Assembly: GCA_964551995.1 (NCBI GenBank)
Contig: CAZKFD010000004.1
Coordinates: forward strand, 1-64,000
Length of the DNA stretch: 64,000 nucleotides
Source of the DNA: DATKJS01 sp964551995
GTDB taxonomy: Bacteria > Acidobacteriota > Aminicenantia > Aminicenantales > Saccharicenantaceae
Direction of reading: 5' to 3'
Below the pieces are notes generated by a model. The model had not been told where the DNA came from. It did not search any database and saw nothing but the letters and a program-made list of their open reading frames with translations. The stretch's first letter is position 1; every line of letters begins with the position of its first letter. Positions 33,518-42,665 of this stretch are shown here, in pieces. A program made the position numbers and the translations under genes.

Positions 33518-36153
33518 AGTCGTCGGAGATCCGCGAGACCTTCCTCCAATTCTTCGCGTCGCGCGGCCACAAGGTCGTCCGGAGTTCGCCGTTGCTTCCC
33601 AAGGACGATCCCACCCTCCTGTTCACGAACGCGGGCATGAACCAGTTCAAGAACGTCTTCCTGGGGCTCGAGAAAAGGAGCTACACGCGGGCCGCGAGCG
33701 TCCAGAAGTGCATGCGTGTCAGCGGCAAGCACAATGACCTCGAGACCGTGGGCCGGACGACCAAGCATCACACCTTCTTCGAGATGCTCGGCAACTTTTC
33801 GTTCGGGGATTATTTCAAGAAGGAAGCCATCACCTACGCCTGGGAGCTGGTCACGGAGGTCTTTGGCTTGCCTCCGGAGCGGCTCTACGCGACGGTCTAT
33901 CTCGAGGATGATCAGGCCTACGGGATCTGGGCCGACGGCATCGGGATCCCCCCGTCCCGGATCTTCCGTTTCGGGAAGGAGGACAACTTCTGGGCCATGG
34001 GAGACACGGGGCCCTGCGGGCCCTGTTCGGAGCTCCACTACGATCAGGGCGAAGACCTCGAGGCCGGGGCGCCCGAAGCGCTCATTGGGAGCGGCAGCGA
34101 GCGCTTCCTCGAGCTCTGGAATCTCGTCTTCATGGAGTTCGACAGAGACGACCGGGGCGCGCTCCGGCCGCTTCCCGCCCCGTCCATAGATACCGGCATG
34201 GGCCTCGAACGGATGGCGGCTGTGCTCCAAGGCAAGAGGAGCAACTTCGAGACCGACCTGTTCGCACCGATCATTGATGGCGTGGCCGAGCTCGGGCAAC
34301 GGGAATATCCGGCCGGAGATGCCGGGGACGTGTCGGTTCGGATCATCGCCGATCATATCCGGGCGGTGGCGTTCCTTATCGGAGACGGCGTCACCCCGGC
34401 CAATGCCGGGCGGGGCTATGTCCTGCGGCGCCTCATCCGGCGGGCCCACCGCCAGGGGAACCTGCTCGGAATCGACCGCCCGTTCCTCCACGGTCTCGTC
34501 GGCCGTGTGGCGGAGATCATGAAAGACGCCTACCCCGAGCTCCTGGCCTCGACCGAGTACATCTCGAAGGTTTGCCTGTCCGAAGAGGAGCGGTTCGCGT
34601 CGACGCTCGCCTCCGGCCTGAGGTATTTTGACGAGGTCGTCGAGGGCACTCGGAGCGAAGGTCGGACCGTCCTCGCCGGAGACAAGATCTTCCGGTTGTA
34701 CGATACCTTCGGCTTTCCTCTCGACCTATCCCGGGAGCTGGCGCGGGAGAAGGGGCTGGACGTCGACGAAGAGGGATTCACCAGGGAGCTCGAGGGGCAG
34801 AAACAGAAAGCCAGGCTCGCCTGGAAGGGAGACCAGATCCAGAAGGAGAAAATGGTCGACGACGAGATCCGGCGGCTGAAGTCCGCCTCCCGCGCCCGCG
34901 AGACCGGCGCGCTCGAGGACGTCCGGGTCCTAGCCCTCGTCAGGGACGGCCGGAAGGTCGAGGCCCTCGGCCCGGGTGCGGCGGGGGACGTCGTCCTGAA
35001 TGAGACGCCGTTCTACGCGGAGGCCGGAGGGCAGGTCGGCGACACGGGCACGATCACCGGGGCAGGCTTTTCGGCCGCGGTGGAAAACACGTATTTCCTC
35101 ACGCCGGACGTCGTCGCGCACAGGGTGAAGGTATTCTCCGGGACCGTCCGGGCCGGGGATTCGGCTGACGCCGCAGTCGACCTCGCGCGGCGGGAAGCCG
35201 TCTCGAACAACCACACGGCGACCCACCTCCTCCATGCGGCCCTCCGGCAGGTCCTCGGGGATCACGTCAAACAGGCCGGGTCGTTGGTTTCGGCGGCGCG
35301 CCTGAGGTTCGATTTCACGCACTTCTCGCACATGACGAGAGAAGAAATCCGCAAGGCCGAATTTCTCGTGAACGAAAAGATACGGGAAGACATCGCCGTA
35401 GAGACCCGTGTCACCAGCCTCGAGGAAGGGATCCGCGAAGGGGCCATGGCCATCTTCGAGGAAAAATACGGCGAGAAGGTCCAGGTGATCGGGATCGGCG
35501 ACTTCAGCAAGGAGCTCTGTGGCGGGCTTCATGTCCGGTCGACGGGCCAGATCGGCTTGTTCAAGATCCTGTCCGAGACCAGCGTCGCTTCCGGGATGCG
35601 CCGGATCGAAGCCGTCACGGGGGAGGAGGCTCTCCGGCATTTCAGGGACATCGAGGACCTTGTGTCCGAGATCGAAACCATTCTGGGCGCCTCCCGGAAG
35701 GAGATCCTGAGACGGGCCGAGAAGCTCAAGACGGACATCGAAGCGCTGGACAGGGAAAATCGGTCTCTGCGCAAGAAGCTGGCCGCCGGCGACGTCGGTG
35801 AGGCCGACGATCGCAGCCTCCGGGTCAGGGATGTGTCCCTGCTCATCCGGAGAGTGGAAGGCCTCCCGATAGCCGAACTTCGGGACATGGCCGATGCCCT
35901 CAAGCAGAAACTGCGCAGCGGGGTCGTTGTTCTGGCTTCGGTCGAAGCCGGGAAGGTCCTTCTCGTCGCCGGCGTCACCAAAGATCTGACGGGGCGGATC
36001 AAGGCCGGCGACCTGATCCGGCTGGCGGCGCCCATCGTCGGGGGGGGAGGGGGGGGCCGGGCGGATTTCGCTCAGGCCGGCGGGCCCCGGACGGAGGATC
36101 TCGGGCGGCTCCTCGACGAGACGCCGGCCCTGGTGGAAAAGCTCCTGTCCTGA
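33514..36153 (+). CDS. alaS: Alanyl-tRNA synthetase
   Basis: A class II synthetase of 879 residues charging tRNA-Ala. Aminoacylation domain (FTNAGMNQFKNVFLG, RTTKHHTFFEMLGNFSFGDY), editing domain with the zinc/editing HxxxH (NNHTATHLLH) and a matching Cys-His pair (ELCGGLHVRSTG), and a C-terminal C-Ala domain ending in VGGGGGGRADFAQAGG. The last motif is coded by an almost pure G tract near 36039-36058. The ATG overlaps the pilT stop (ATGA). The length is normal. Confidence 0.96.
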   Translation: MKSSEIRETFLQFFASRGHKVVRSSPLLPKDDPTLLFTNAGMNQFKNVFLGLEKRSYTRAASVQKCMRVSGKHNDLETVGRTTKHHTFFEMLGNFSFGDYFKKEAITYAWELVTEVFGLPPERLYATVYLEDDQAYGIWADGIGIPPSRIFRFGKEDNFWAMGDTGPCGPCSELHYDQGEDLEAGAPEALIGSGSERFLELWNLVFMEFDRDDRGALRPLPAPSIDTGMGLERMAAVLQGKRSNFETDLFAPIIDGVAELGQREYPAGDAGDVSVRIIADHIRAVAFLIGDGVTPANAGRGYVLRRLIRRAHRQGNLLGIDRPFLHGLVGRVAEIMKDAYPELLASTEYISKVCLSEEERFASTLASGLRYFDEVVEGTRSEGRTVLAGDKIFRLYDTFGFPLDLSRELAREKGLDVDEEGFTRELEGQKQKARLAWKGDQIQKEKMVDDEIRRLKSASRARETGALEDVRVLALVRDGRKVEALGPGAAGDVVLNETPFYAEAGGQVGDTGTITGAGFSAAVENTYFLTPDVVAHRVKVFSGTVRAGDSADAAVDLARREAVSNNHTATHLLHAALRQVLGDHVKQAGSLVSAARLRFDFTHFSHMTREEIRKAEFLVNEKIREDIAVETRVTSLEEGIREGAMAIFEEKYGEKVQVIGIGDFSKELCGGLHVRSTGQIGLFKILSETSVASGMRRIEAVTGEEALRHFRDIEDLVSEIETILGASRKEILRRAEKLKTDIEALDRENRSLRKKLAAGDVGEADDRSLRVRDVSLLIRRVEGLPIAELRDMADALKQKLRSGVVVLASVEAGKVLLVAGVTKDLTGRIKAGDLIRLAAPIVGGGGGGRADFAQAGGPRTEDLGRLLDETPALVEKLLS

Positions 36154-36202
36154 CCCCGCGAATCACCTTGGGAGGGGATTGTCAAGCGGCGCGGTTTTTG
36201 GC

Positions 36203-36784
36203 ATGATGACGATGAGACCGGCGATGAAGGCTCGAAAAGCGGGTTGGATAGCGCTCGGTGCGCTGGGCTGGGCGTGCGTCCTGTATTCCGCCTCCGAAAC
36301 CGATTTCAAGAGGCTCTACGACCCGCTCGTCCGGGAGGCAGCGGCGAGACATGACGTCCCGGCCGAGCTCATCCACGCCATCATCCGGGCCGAATCCGAC
36401 TACGACAATTTCGCCCTCTCCGACAAGGGCGCCATGGGCCTCATGCAACTGATGCCGGAGACGGCCGCCCAGTACGGGGTCCGGAATGTCTTCGACGCGG
36501 CGCAGAACATCGAGGGCGGCACCAAGTACTTGAAGGACCTCATGGATCTGTACGACCGCCAAACGGACCTCGTCCTCGCCGCCTACAACGCCGGACAGGA
36601 GGCGGTCAAGAAATACGGCGGCCGGATCCCTCCGTACCAGGAAACCCGGGATTATATCGCCCGGGTCAAAGCCGACTACCCGAAGGCCGTCATCCATCAC
36701 CGGATTATCAAAACGTACGACGCATCCGGGCATGTCGTCCTGACCAACGACCCGGAATTCTTCCGCGTGAAGAAAAACGGCTGA
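36203..36784 (+). CDS. Soluble-lytic-transglycosylase-like murein hydrolase
   Basis: A membrane-anchored or exported SLT-family enzyme that cleaves peptidoglycan. The catalytic glutamate lies in IHAIIRAESDYDNFALSDKG, followed by GAMGLMQLMPETAAQYGV and VLAAYNAGQEAVKKYGG, with IPPYQETRDYIARV. A hydrophobic N-terminal segment (GWIALGALGWACVLYSAS) is a signal or anchor. The start is uncertain: 36203, 36212 and 36224 are all in frame and none has a good ribosome-binding site; a TTG at 36179 is too close to GGGAGGGG. A possible promoter (TTGTCA at 36179, CATGAT at 36202) would favour 36212 or 36224. Confidence 0.85.
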   Translation: MMTMRPAMKARKAGWIALGALGWACVLYSASETDFKRLYDPLVREAAARHDVPAELIHAIIRAESDYDNFALSDKGAMGLMQLMPETAAQYGVRNVFDAAQNIEGGTKYLKDLMDLYDRQTDLVLAAYNAGQEAVKKYGGRIPPYQETRDYIARVKADYPKAVIHHRIIKTYDASGHVVLTNDPEFFRVKKNG

Positions 36785-36819
36785 CGCCGAGCGGAACCCC
36801 GCGGGAGGCCGTTCGCGCC

Positions 36820-37767
36820 TCAGGGCACCGCTTGAAGGAAGCCCTTGATCGCCAGATTCCGGGGGTAAATCTCGAAGGTCGCCGGCAACCGGCCGAGCTG
36901 TTCGCCGTCGAGTTCAAGAAGGACCTCATCGCTCTCCTCGGGGAGGGCCTCGACCTTTCGGCCGCGGACGAGGGAGATCTTCGGGTGGGAGAGGTGGCTT
37001 CCGTTCATGAGCCTCCAGCCGTGCAGGCAGAACTCGAGGAACCTCATGCTCCGGACGAGGACGCTGTCGAACAGGCCGTCGTCGAGCCGAGCGCCGGGAG
37101 CGATCTTCATCCCCTTGCCGAAAATCTTGCCGTTGGCGATGGCGCCGATGAGGTACTCGCCTTGCGGGAGTTCGTCGCCATCCACGCGGATCCTGATCCT
37201 TCGGCTCCTGTACTGGACCATGGCCGTGACCAGGCAGCGAAGGTAGGAGGACGCCTTGCGCTCGAGCCGGCGCTGGTTGACCCGCCGGACGACCTCACCG
37301 CCGAGCCCGAAGTCGGCGACGTTCAGAAAGAAACGCTCGTCATCCTGGCCCTCGTGGTTCTTGAAGCTGACCTTCCCCACGTCCACGAGGACCGAGGGTG
37401 CTTCCGTGATGACCTTCAGGGCGTTGGTCAGGCCTGCCGGGATGTTCAGGCTCTTGGTCAGGTCGCAGCCTGTCCCCGAGGGCACGATCCCCAAGGCGGC
37501 TTCGGGATTGATGATCATCCGGCGCTCGAAAAACCCGTTGGCGATCTCGTTCATCGTCCCGTCGCCGCCGACCCCGATGACGAGCTCGGTGCCCTCCTTG
37601 ATGACCTGGCGCGTGATATCGATGGCCTGGAAAGGCTTCTCCGTGAACTCGCACTTGTATTCCCGGATGAATTTTTTCAGCGCGTCGCGGATCTCGCCCC
37701 AGCGCTTTCGCGTCCGGCCCCGGTTGGATTCGGGGTTGACGATGACGTGAGTCTTAAACCGTCGCAT
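36820..37767 (-). CDS. Diacylglycerol/sphingosine-type lipid kinase (YegS/BmrU family)
   Basis: A 315-residue member of the diacylglycerol kinase catalytic superfamily. Motifs: VIVNPESNRGRTRK near the N-terminus, the nucleotide-binding GGDGTMNEIANGF, VPSGTGCDLTKSLNIP, and a C-terminal beta domain (IAPGARLDDGLFDSVLVRS). It would phosphorylate a membrane lipid such as diacylglycerol; the exact substrate is not readable. The gene is last in a minus-strand pair: its first 14 bases overlap the end of the small membrane protein gene. Confidence 0.88.
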   Translation of the reverse strand: MRRFKTHVIVNPESNRGRTRKRWGEIRDALKKFIREYKCEFTEKPFQAIDITRQVIKEGTELVIGVGGDGTMNEIANGFFERRMIINPEAALGIVPSGTGCDLTKSLNIPAGLTNALKVITEAPSVLVDVGKVSFKNHEGQDDERFFLNVADFGLGGEVVRRVNQRRLERKASSYLRCLVTAMVQYRSRRIRIRVDGDELPQGEYLIGAIANGKIFGKGMKIAPGARLDDGLFDSVLVRSMRFLEFCLHGWRLMNGSHLSHPKISLVRGRKVEALPEESDEVLLELDGEQLGRLPATFEIYPRNLAIKGFLQAVP

Positions 37768-38269
37768 TCGTCGATCCTTGGGGAGGCGGCCCGGCCGGGG
37801 GCTTTTTTTTGCCGAACAGAGAGACGCCGATGACGCCCCCGAGGATGCCCAGAACGGCGAATATAGCGGCCGATATGAAGAGGCCGAGGATCAAGGCCGG
37901 GAGCGTGCGGCCCGTGCCCGCCCCGAGCTGACGGAGCTGGGCGAGCTGCGGAACGGATTGGCCGGATGCCTGCGCCCACCGCTCGGCCAGACGCAGTACG
38001 AAATTCCGGTTCAGAGCCCCGAGCGGGGACATCTCAAGGACAGTGAAGACGATGGCGGCCACAATCCCTGTCAGGGCCCCCGAGATGGCGCCGTCGCCGG
38101 CCGTGAGCGGGCCGCTTGTGTTGCGGGCCAGAATAGCTGTTCCCAGCACGGCGCCGGCGATGATCCACAGGCAGCACAGGCAGTAGAGCACGGGCATGCC
38201 GGACAGCACCCCGGCGACGCCGCCGCCGATGAGCGCCGGAACCAGGTATTCGGGCCGCTCGTTGTTCAT
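37754..38269 (-). CDS. Small multi-spanning membrane protein of unknown function
   Basis: A 171-residue protein with about four membrane helices, two cysteine-rich near the N-terminus (LYCLCCLWIIAGAVLGTAIL) and one glycine-rich near the C-terminus (AIFAVLGILGGVIGVSLF). The gene order and 14-base overlap with the lipid kinase suggest a shared membrane-lipid role, but this is inference. The ATG follows GGAGG by 5 bases. No family is recognised. Confidence 0.72.
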   Translation of the reverse strand: MNNERPEYLVPALIGGGVAGVLSGMPVLYCLCCLWIIAGAVLGTAILARNTSGPLTAGDGAISGALTGIVAAIVFTVLEMSPLGALNRNFVLRLAERWAQASGQSVPQLAQLRQLGAGTGRTLPALILGLFISAAIFAVLGILGGVIGVSLFGKKKPPAGPPPQGSTNATV

Positions 38270-38297
38270 ATCGCCTCCGCGTCGTTTGATGCAGCCT

Positions 38298-38858
38298 CTA
38301 TTCTACGTTTTTTCCATTCCCATGTTCAAGAGGGGACGCGACCCGGGCCGGGCCTCCCGCCCGCCGCCAGATCAGGAGCTCGGAAACGCCGGTGACGAAA
38401 AAGAAGGGGAGGAGCAAGCCCCAGACGATTCCGGTGGCGAATCGGAGACCGATCGGTGTGGACCATAATCTCAGCCCTTCCCCCGCGCCGTCGATCCCGA
38501 TCGGCAACGACAGGGCCAGGAACAGGCGGGTGGGCGGCAAGGCGAGCCGGCTGAACCCCCGGAGGAAGGGGTAAAGGGCCAGGCCTCCAAGGAAGCCCGC
38601 GTAGATCCCCAGACAGCGGCCGCAGACGGCCAAGGGGAAGCCGCGGAAGAAAAAGGAGCGCCCCGGAATCTGGTGGCAGACGGGCGCGAACAGGGCGTAC
38701 AGGACGGCCGCCGCTCGGCCCGCCGCGCGGCTCTGAAGATACGGCGCGAGAAAAATGGCCGCCAGCCAGCCCAGCGTTCCGGCTATGGTAAAGGCGTAGA
38801 CCCGGATGATGGCCCTGCGGCCGCCCGGCCGGGACGCCAATGGTGTTCCGTTGCTCAT
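38298..38858 (-). CDS. DUF2085-type membrane protein
   Basis: A 186-residue integral membrane protein of the DUF2085 family. The signature is CHQIPGRSFFFRGFPLAVCG, followed by RCLGIYAGFLGGLALYPF, where conserved cysteines and a histidine suggest a metal or redox site. About five membrane helices. Function unknown. The ATG at 38858 was chosen because residues further upstream are not membrane-like; the ribosome-binding site is weak (TTGGGA). It lies 28 bases upstream of the small membrane protein gene and probably shares its operon. Confidence 0.8.
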   Translation of the reverse strand: MSNGTPLASRPGGRRAIIRVYAFTIAGTLGWLAAIFLAPYLQSRAAGRAAAVLYALFAPVCHQIPGRSFFFRGFPLAVCGRCLGIYAGFLGGLALYPFLRGFSRLALPPTRLFLALSLPIGIDGAGEGLRLWSTPIGLRFATGIVWGLLLPFFFVTGVSELLIWRRAGGPARVASPLEHGNGKNVE

Positions 38859-38945
38859 GCGTGCGTCCCAAGGGGGTATTGTAGCCTTTTGACCGGCTCG
38901 TGTCATCCTCATCCTGGGACGGTCCAGCGGCAATTGAAATTCGAT

Positions 38946-38975
38946 TTGACAGCCTCCCGCGTCCTTGGTTACATT
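38946..38975 (+). promoter_or_regulatory. Promoter of the HtrA-like/TPR gene
   Basis: A perfect TTGACA (38946-38951) and TACATT (38970-38975) are separated by 18 bases, 62 bases before the ATG. Confidence 0.6.
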
Positions 38976-39037
38976 ATCCATGATTGAATGAGCTATCAAA
39001 CGCAGACATCGGAAAATGCCAGGAGCGGGAGGTGACG

Positions 39038-40876
39038 ATGAACGCATTCCGGAGAGTCTCCCTAGCCGTGATGGCCATGGCCCTGCTCGTTTTCACGGCC
39101 GCTTTAGCCCAGACAGAGGATGCCGCGCGGATCGAGAAGCAGGCCGAGGGGGGTGTCTTGGCCCTCGTCATTTACGGAGCGGACAAGACCGAGGTCGGCA
39201 AGGCTTCGGCCATGGCCCTGACCGAAGATATCCTGGCCACGGCGTACCACGTGATCAGCCAGGCCTATGATGTCGAGGCCGTCAGCTCCAAGGGAAAGAA
39301 GATGAAGATCGACGGGATCGTCGGGTTCGACAAGAACCTGGACGTCGCCCTGTTGAAGCTCAGGGGCAAGGTCCAGCCCCTGACGGTGAGCGTTTCCGGC
39401 CCGGAGGCCCTGGCCGAAGGGGCGCGGCTGTTCGCCCTCGGGTCGAACGAGTCGGGCCAGATCGTCGTTTCGGAAGGAACGCTCCGCAAGTATTTCGAGG
39501 TGGGACCCGGACAGAAAGCCATGGAGATCGCTCTGAGCCTCCCGGATCAGTTTTCCGGCGGGCCGATCATCGGTATCGGCGGAAACGTCCAAGGCATGGC
39601 GATCCTCTTGGGACAGCAGCTGCAACTGGGGCTGCCCATCTCGGCCGTCCAGAAGGTTTCGAGGAGCGGGAAGGTCACGGAGTTCAAGTCGTGGACGCGG
39701 CAGGACTATTTCAGCCTCCCCGAGGGGGCGACGTTCGGCGGCCGCGTCGCCGCCGCCCTGGACAATCTCTCGGCGGCCCGCATGCACCTGGAGAAAGCCG
39801 TGAGCCTGATCCCCTCGTTCACGGAAGGCTACTGGCTGCTGGCGAACGTCTATGACCAAGAGAGAGACAACTCCTTGGCCATCGACGCCTACAAAAAGGT
39901 CATCGAACTCGACCCGTCGCGGGCCGCCGCCTACGCCGGCCTGGGCGGCGTGCTGAAGAGGGTGGGCCAAATCAAGGAGGCTGCGGAGGCCCTGGAGAAG
40001 GCGATCTCCCTGAATATCGAAAGCAAGGAGATCTTCTTCGATCTCGGGGACGCTTACGAAGCGCTCGAGAACTGGGCGGCGGCGGCCTCGGCCTACGAGA
40101 AATATCTCAGCCTCAAACCCGAAATGTCCTGGAACGGCGAGTTGCGCCTGGGTCTCTGCCGGGCCAAGCTTGGGCAGTACGATGCCGCGATCGCCGCCTA
40201 TCTGGAGGCCTTGAAAGAGCAGCCCGCCGACCTGAAAGTGAATTTCAGCCTGGCCGAAGTCTACGAGAAGGCCGGCCAGCTTGACAAGGCCGAAGAGGTC
40301 TACTCGAGGCTAGCCCAGATCAACCCGGCCGAGGCCAAGACCTATTATTCCCAGATCATGCGCATGTACGACAGCGCCGAAAAATACGACAAGGCGATCG
40401 GACCGGCCCAGAAGATCGTGGAGCTCGACCCCAAGAACGAATCGAACATCTACAACCTGGGCTTCATGTACTTCAAACTCCAGAAATATGACCAGGCCGT
40501 CGAGCAGTTCAAGCAGTGCGTGGCCCTCAAGCCGGATTTCGCCACGGCCTGGTTCCAGATCGGCAGCTCGTATTTCAATGAGAAGAAGTACGCCGAGGCC
40601 ATCGAGCCCTTCAAGAAATACACGGAGCTCGTGCCCGATGAGCCCAACGGCTGGCTGAGCCTGGGGGTCCAGTACATGTTCCTGAGAAATTTCGAGAAGG
40701 CTCTCGAGCCCATGAAGAGGTGCGTCGAACTCAAGCCGGACAATCCCAACGCCCAATATAACCTGGCCATCGTCTACCTCAATCTCAAAGACAACCTCAG
40801 CGCGAGGGATATCTACAAGAAGCTCACGACCCTTGATCCCGCTCTGGCGGAGAAGCTGAAGAAATTCCTGCGCTGA
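39038..40876 (+). CDS. Secreted HtrA-like serine protease domain fused to TPR repeats
   Basis: A 612-residue exported protein. Signal peptide (VMAMALLVFTAALAQ). Residues 35-215 look like a trypsin-like (HtrA-type) domain: H71 in ATAYHVIS, D102 in NLDVALLKL and S173 in QFSGGPI, so the triad is kept although the serine box is not the usual GNSGGP. Then about ten TPR units run to the C-terminus (for example WLLANVYDQERDN, NIYNLGFMYFKLQKYDQAVE). It could cut or bind misfolded periplasmic proteins held by the TPRs. The ATG follows GGGAGGTGAC. No PDZ domain is seen. Confidence 0.82.
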   Translation: MNAFRRVSLAVMAMALLVFTAALAQTEDAARIEKQAEGGVLALVIYGADKTEVGKASAMALTEDILATAYHVISQAYDVEAVSSKGKKMKIDGIVGFDKNLDVALLKLRGKVQPLTVSVSGPEALAEGARLFALGSNESGQIVVSEGTLRKYFEVGPGQKAMEIALSLPDQFSGGPIIGIGGNVQGMAILLGQQLQLGLPISAVQKVSRSGKVTEFKSWTRQDYFSLPEGATFGGRVAAALDNLSAARMHLEKAVSLIPSFTEGYWLLANVYDQERDNSLAIDAYKKVIELDPSRAAAYAGLGGVLKRVGQIKEAAEALEKAISLNIESKEIFFDLGDAYEALENWAAAASAYEKYLSLKPEMSWNGELRLGLCRAKLGQYDAAIAAYLEALKEQPADLKVNFSLAEVYEKAGQLDKAEEVYSRLAQINPAEAKTYYSQIMRMYDSAEKYDKAIGPAQKIVELDPKNESNIYNLGFMYFKLQKYDQAVEQFKQCVALKPDFATAWFQIGSSYFNEKKYAEAIEPFKKYTELVPDEPNGWLSLGVQYMFLRNFEKALEPMKRCVELKPDNPNAQYNLAIVYLNLKDNLSARDIYKKLTTLDPALAEKLKKFLR

Positions 40877-41001
40877 AGCCCGCCCCCTGAAGCAAGGCGT
40901 TCCGGCCCTGCGGCGGCCGGCCGGGTGCGCGTGTTCCCTCATGTCCGCCGGCCGGACGAAAGCCGGGAGAGAGCCTCTTCCTAAGGAAGGGAAGCGTGAA
41001 A

Positions 41002-41030
41002 TTGACAGGCGGGGCGTTCTGTGCTAAAAA
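41002..41030 (+). promoter_or_regulatory. Promoter upstream of tRNA-Leu
   Basis: A perfect TTGACA (41002-41007) and TAAAAA (41025-41030) are separated by 17 bases. The tRNA starts about 105 bases downstream, and tig follows on the same strand, so the tRNA and tig may share a transcript. Confidence 0.5.
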
Positions 41031-41134
41031 GAGATAGACCCGCACAGAGAGAAGACTCCCGCCTGCGGAGCGCGTGAACTCCGGTTTTCAGCCTGGAAGA
41101 TAACGGTGTCGATGGACTGGATAAGGTGAGAAAC

Positions 41135-41219
41135 GGGCAGGTGGCGGAACTGGCAGACGCGCTAGGCTTAGGACCTAGTTCCTGATGAGGGAGTGCGGGT
41201 TCGACTCCCGCCCTGCCTA
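41135..41219 (+). tRNA. tRNA-Leu (anticodon TAG)
   Basis: A full cloverleaf fits: acceptor GGGCAGG with CCTGCCT (first pair G-T), anticodon stem CTAGG/CCTAG with loop CTTAGGA giving TAG, a long class II variable arm, and T stem GCGGG/CCCGC around TTCGACT. The discriminator base is A at 41219. CCA is not encoded. The 85-base length and the long variable arm fit leucine tRNA. Confidence 0.95.
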
Positions 41220-41267
41220 TTCCCGGCCTCCGGCCGGAGGCCCATTTTCCAACGAGAAAGAGACGAT

Positions 41268-42542
41268 ATGAGCGAAGAGGCGAAAAAGAGCCGTCTCATC
41301 GATCGGAGCCCCAGCCGCAAGGAGATCGAGCTGGAGATCCCCGCGGAGGAGGTCGAGACGGAGTACGAGCGGATCCTCGGCGATTACGCGGGGCGGGTCA
41401 AGATCGCCGGCTTCCGGAAAGGGCATGCCCCCCGGGACCTCGTCAAGAGCCTTTTCGACCATGACATCGTTCACGACGCCTATGACGTCCTGATCCCCAG
41501 GAGCCTTGATCAGGAGCTCAAGGCCCTCCGTCTGGAACCGGTCAGCGCGCCCGTCGTCCGGGACCTCGACTACGAGCCGGGCCGGCCCCTACGGTGCACG
41601 GTGGCCTTCGAGGTTCTCCCCGAATTCGACCTTCCGGACTACCGGGCTATTCAAGTGCCCCGGCGCCCGGCCGCCGTGGAGGAGGCGGATATCGCGAAGG
41701 CCCTGGAGGAGATCCGTGCCGGAGCGGCGGAGTACGTCCCGGTTTCCGGCAGGGGAGTGGCCGAAGGGGACTACGTCGTGGCCGAAATCCAGGGGAAGGA
41801 CGCCAAGACCCGGCGCCTCCTGCCCGTAGAAAAGTCCGTCATCTTGGCCGGTCACGCCGACAACGAATCGGCCCTGAACGAGGCCCTGCGGGGCCAAAAG
41901 CCGGGAGAGGAGAGGGTTTTCCGCGTCTCCTACGGAAAGGACCACGCCAACAAGCGGGTCGCCGGCCGCGACTTCGAATACCGTCTCAAGGTGAGCGAGA
42001 TCAAAGAAAAGCGGGTTCCGGAGCTCAGCGACGAATTCGCCAAGTCCGTCGGCGATTATGCTGGCCTCGACGATCTCAAGGGCAGGGTCCGCGCGGAACT
42101 GGCCGAATCCCGGGAGAGAGCGAACCGCAGCGCCGCCGCCTCCGAGGTCCTGGGGGCGATCGCCAAGCAGGTCAGTTTGGAACTGCCGGACTCCGTGGTA
42201 GAAAAAGAAGCCCTGGCCATCCTAAAGCGGAGCCTGGAGGCGGCCCGGGCGCCCCGCATCTCCGCCCAGGCCCTCGACGAGCTCAAGACACGGGCGAGGC
42301 GGCAGGCGGCAGAACGCCTGACCAACCGCCTCATCCTGGAAAAGATCGCCCGGCAAGAGGGTCTGGAGGTCCGGGAGGAGGACATCCAGGGGGAAATCAG
42401 GAGCCTGGCCCAAGCCAACAAGGTTTCCGAGTCGGCCGTGGCCCAAGCAGTTGAAAGGGAGGGCCGCATGGACGAGATCCGGGAAACGCTCCTCATTCGC
42501 AAGACAGTTGACTTTTTGATCAAAAACGTTATAATAAATTGA
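41268..42542 (+). CDS. tig: Trigger factor (ribosome-associated chaperone)
   Basis: A 424-residue chaperone that meets nascent chains at the ribosome. The ribosome-binding signature GFRKGHAP sits at the tip of the N-terminal domain (about residue 50), then comes an FKBP-like prolyl isomerase domain (VSGRGVAEGDYVVAEIQGK) and a long helical C-terminal domain. The ATG at 41268 lies 7 bases after GAGAAAGAG; the open frame further upstream crosses the tRNA and is not coding. It sits directly upstream of lon, forming a protein quality-control neighbourhood. In many bacteria clpP and clpX lie between tig and lon; they are absent here. Confidence 0.94.
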   Translation: MSEEAKKSRLIDRSPSRKEIELEIPAEEVETEYERILGDYAGRVKIAGFRKGHAPRDLVKSLFDHDIVHDAYDVLIPRSLDQELKALRLEPVSAPVVRDLDYEPGRPLRCTVAFEVLPEFDLPDYRAIQVPRRPAAVEEADIAKALEEIRAGAAEYVPVSGRGVAEGDYVVAEIQGKDAKTRRLLPVEKSVILAGHADNESALNEALRGQKPGEERVFRVSYGKDHANKRVAGRDFEYRLKVSEIKEKRVPELSDEFAKSVGDYAGLDDLKGRVRAELAESRERANRSAAASEVLGAIAKQVSLELPDSVVEKEALAILKRSLEAARAPRISAQALDELKTRARRQAAERLTNRLILEKIARQEGLEVREEDIQGEIRSLAQANKVSESAVAQAVEREGRMDEIRETLLIRKTVDFLIKNVIIN

Positions 42543-42665
42543 CCTAAGCATTCAGATGCTCAGATTCCTCTTGAGCCCGAAAAATAGGCTATAGAAGCGG
42601 CCCCCATCCTCTCCCGGGCCGGAAAGAGCGGATTCATGGGCCCTTGCGGGTCCGGAGCATAAGTC

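Noticed and set aside
36038..36060. Poly-G tract in alaS as a sequencing artefact or repeat
   Set aside because: It codes the conserved glycine-rich motif of alanyl-tRNA synthetase and the frame continues normally.
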